Shown here piece by piece: positions 63,317 to 64,000 of a stretch of DNA of 64,000 nucleotides; within the stretch, counting starts at the first letter, position 1; every line of letters starts with the position of its first letter. Origin of the DNA: Ophiodon elongatus. Lineage: Eukaryota; Chordata; Actinopteri; Perciformes; Hexagrammidae. A program made the translations under genes and the position numbers. Below the pieces are notes generated by a model. The model was not told the DNA's origin, did not search any database, and was given only the letters and a program-made list of their open reading frames with translations. The stretch lies in the NCBI GenBank assembly GCA_016806645.1, contig JACSYO010000469.1, positions 310,001 through 374,000 of the forward strand, given 5' to 3'.

Positions 63317-64000
63317 ATGGAAAACAGAAATGACAGTCCCATGGCTGTGAAGGTGGAGGAGCATTCTCGCGGTGTCATTCTGACCTACTTCCAGGGGGAC
63401 ATCAACAGCATGGTGGATGCTCACTTCACCCGGGCTCTCAGCAAAGTCTGCAAGGCCAAGGCACCCGCAATAAAGACGAAGAAAATCCGTAAAACTATCA
63501 AACTGGGTAAGCAAGCGAAATAAACAGTGTATGACCTACCTGACTACAAACCGGACACATTCATCGTCACTAAGTGGCTTCTTTCTTTGTCCCCCGTAGA
63601 GGAATCCAGCCCCTGCCAGGGCAGTGCTGGTGACTGTTACTCAGAGTCACAGGTCCCTCCTCCTGAGCGTCTCCTAAATTTCAGCCCTACAGAAGACGCC
63701 CATGACTCGTGGCACTCGTTTACTTCCAGGGCAGCAGAGGGGCCCGGGACGCCGTCTATCGCCTACCCCATGTCCCCTAATGGGTTGGGTCTTACCGGAC
63801 AGCAATACGCCACATCTCTGCTCAACCTACTGCATAATGACCGGGGTGAGATGGGACCCAGCATGGCCTCCAGTTCCAAGCCAGAACTGCATCCTAGCTG
63901 GACTGTGCCTCAAGGATTTAGAGACTCCGTGGACCCCACTGCGGGCTTTGAACCTGGTAGGCCTTCTGCTGCAATTAACATCTTTAAAACTGCCTACCAA
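63317..64000 (+). CDS. vgll1: Vestigial-like family member 1 (TEAD cofactor), 5' part only
   Basis: Exon one of the coding part is 63317-63506 and exon two starts at 63600 (acceptor TTTGTCCCCCGTAG); phases match at Gly/Glu. The ATG lies just after the acceptor GAGCCACAG, so a 5' UTR exon exists upstream. Residues about 18-40 carry the vestigial TDU motif, LTYFQGDINSMVDAHFTRAL, which in this family binds TEAD transcription factors in place of YAP/TAZ; human VGLL1 has LFTYFQGDISSVVDEHF. A short basic stretch follows. Further on, LLNLLHND recalls LLSLLQQD of human VGLL1. Exon two either stops at the donor G/GTAGGC at 63956/63957 or stays open to the window edge; both read in frame. The C-terminus is outside the window. 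Position beside adgrg4 agrees with the human order ADGRG4 - VGLL1. Confidence 0.9.

Noticed and set aside
1..64000. CRISPR arrays, bacterial operons, prophage or integrated virus
   Set aside because: No spaced direct-repeat array, no operon-like gene packing and no viral gene was seen; gene structure is vertebrate throughout.

Overview
The window is vertebrate nuclear DNA, almost certainly from a spiny-rayed (percomorph) teleost fish. Genes are split into many short exons with GT-AG introns. TG/CA and AT microsatellites are dense, and several interspersed repeats characteristic of teleosts recur. Gene order matches the human Xq26.3 block FHL1 - MAP7D3 - ADGRG4 - VGLL1. I rebuilt the exon models by hand by matching splice sites and phases. 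In all four genes whose coding ends lie inside the window, the coding length comes out as an exact multiple of three ending at a stop.

Layout. 1-9,468: non-coding DNA upstream of fhl1, holding teleost repeats, TG microsatellites, a perfect 20-bp hairpin, a short telomere-like tract and a candidate 5' UTR exon. 9,495-12,988 (+): fhl1, five coding exons, 281 aa. 12,989-18,205: convergent interval with a degenerate minisatellite, a duplicated segment, an interspersed repeat and the map7d3 3' UTR, which carries a palindromic AT satellite. 18,206-42,487 (-): map7d3, 19 coding exons, about 809 aa with two in-frame cassette exons, and an 8.7-kb first intron. 44,338-47,568 (-): a ten-exon TNF-receptor gene of the EDAR/TROY/EDA2R group (428 aa) that has a transmembrane segment and a C-terminal death-domain-like region. 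49,376-61,086 (+): adgrg4, 28 coding exons, 1,221 aa, an adhesion GPCR with a pentraxin domain, GAIN/GPS and seven-helix bundle. 63,317 to the window end (+): the first two coding exons of vgll1, which runs off the window.

The genes do not form one pathway. fhl1 encodes a LIM scaffold of muscle, map7d3 a microtubule and kinesin-1 cofactor, the TNFR gene an ectodysplasin-type receptor, adgrg4 an orphan adhesion receptor and vgll1 a TEAD cofactor. Their grouping is conserved synteny. The TNF receptor is the odd member, because I know of no counterpart between MAP7D3 and ADGRG4 in human. I found no bacterial-style system, CRISPR array, rRNA or convincing tRNA. The most interesting signals are the death-domain EDAR-family receptor, the TG tract lying against the splice acceptor of the adgrg4 GPS exon, the short adgrg4 stalk, the weak-donor cassette exons of map7d3 and two perfect short hairpins.
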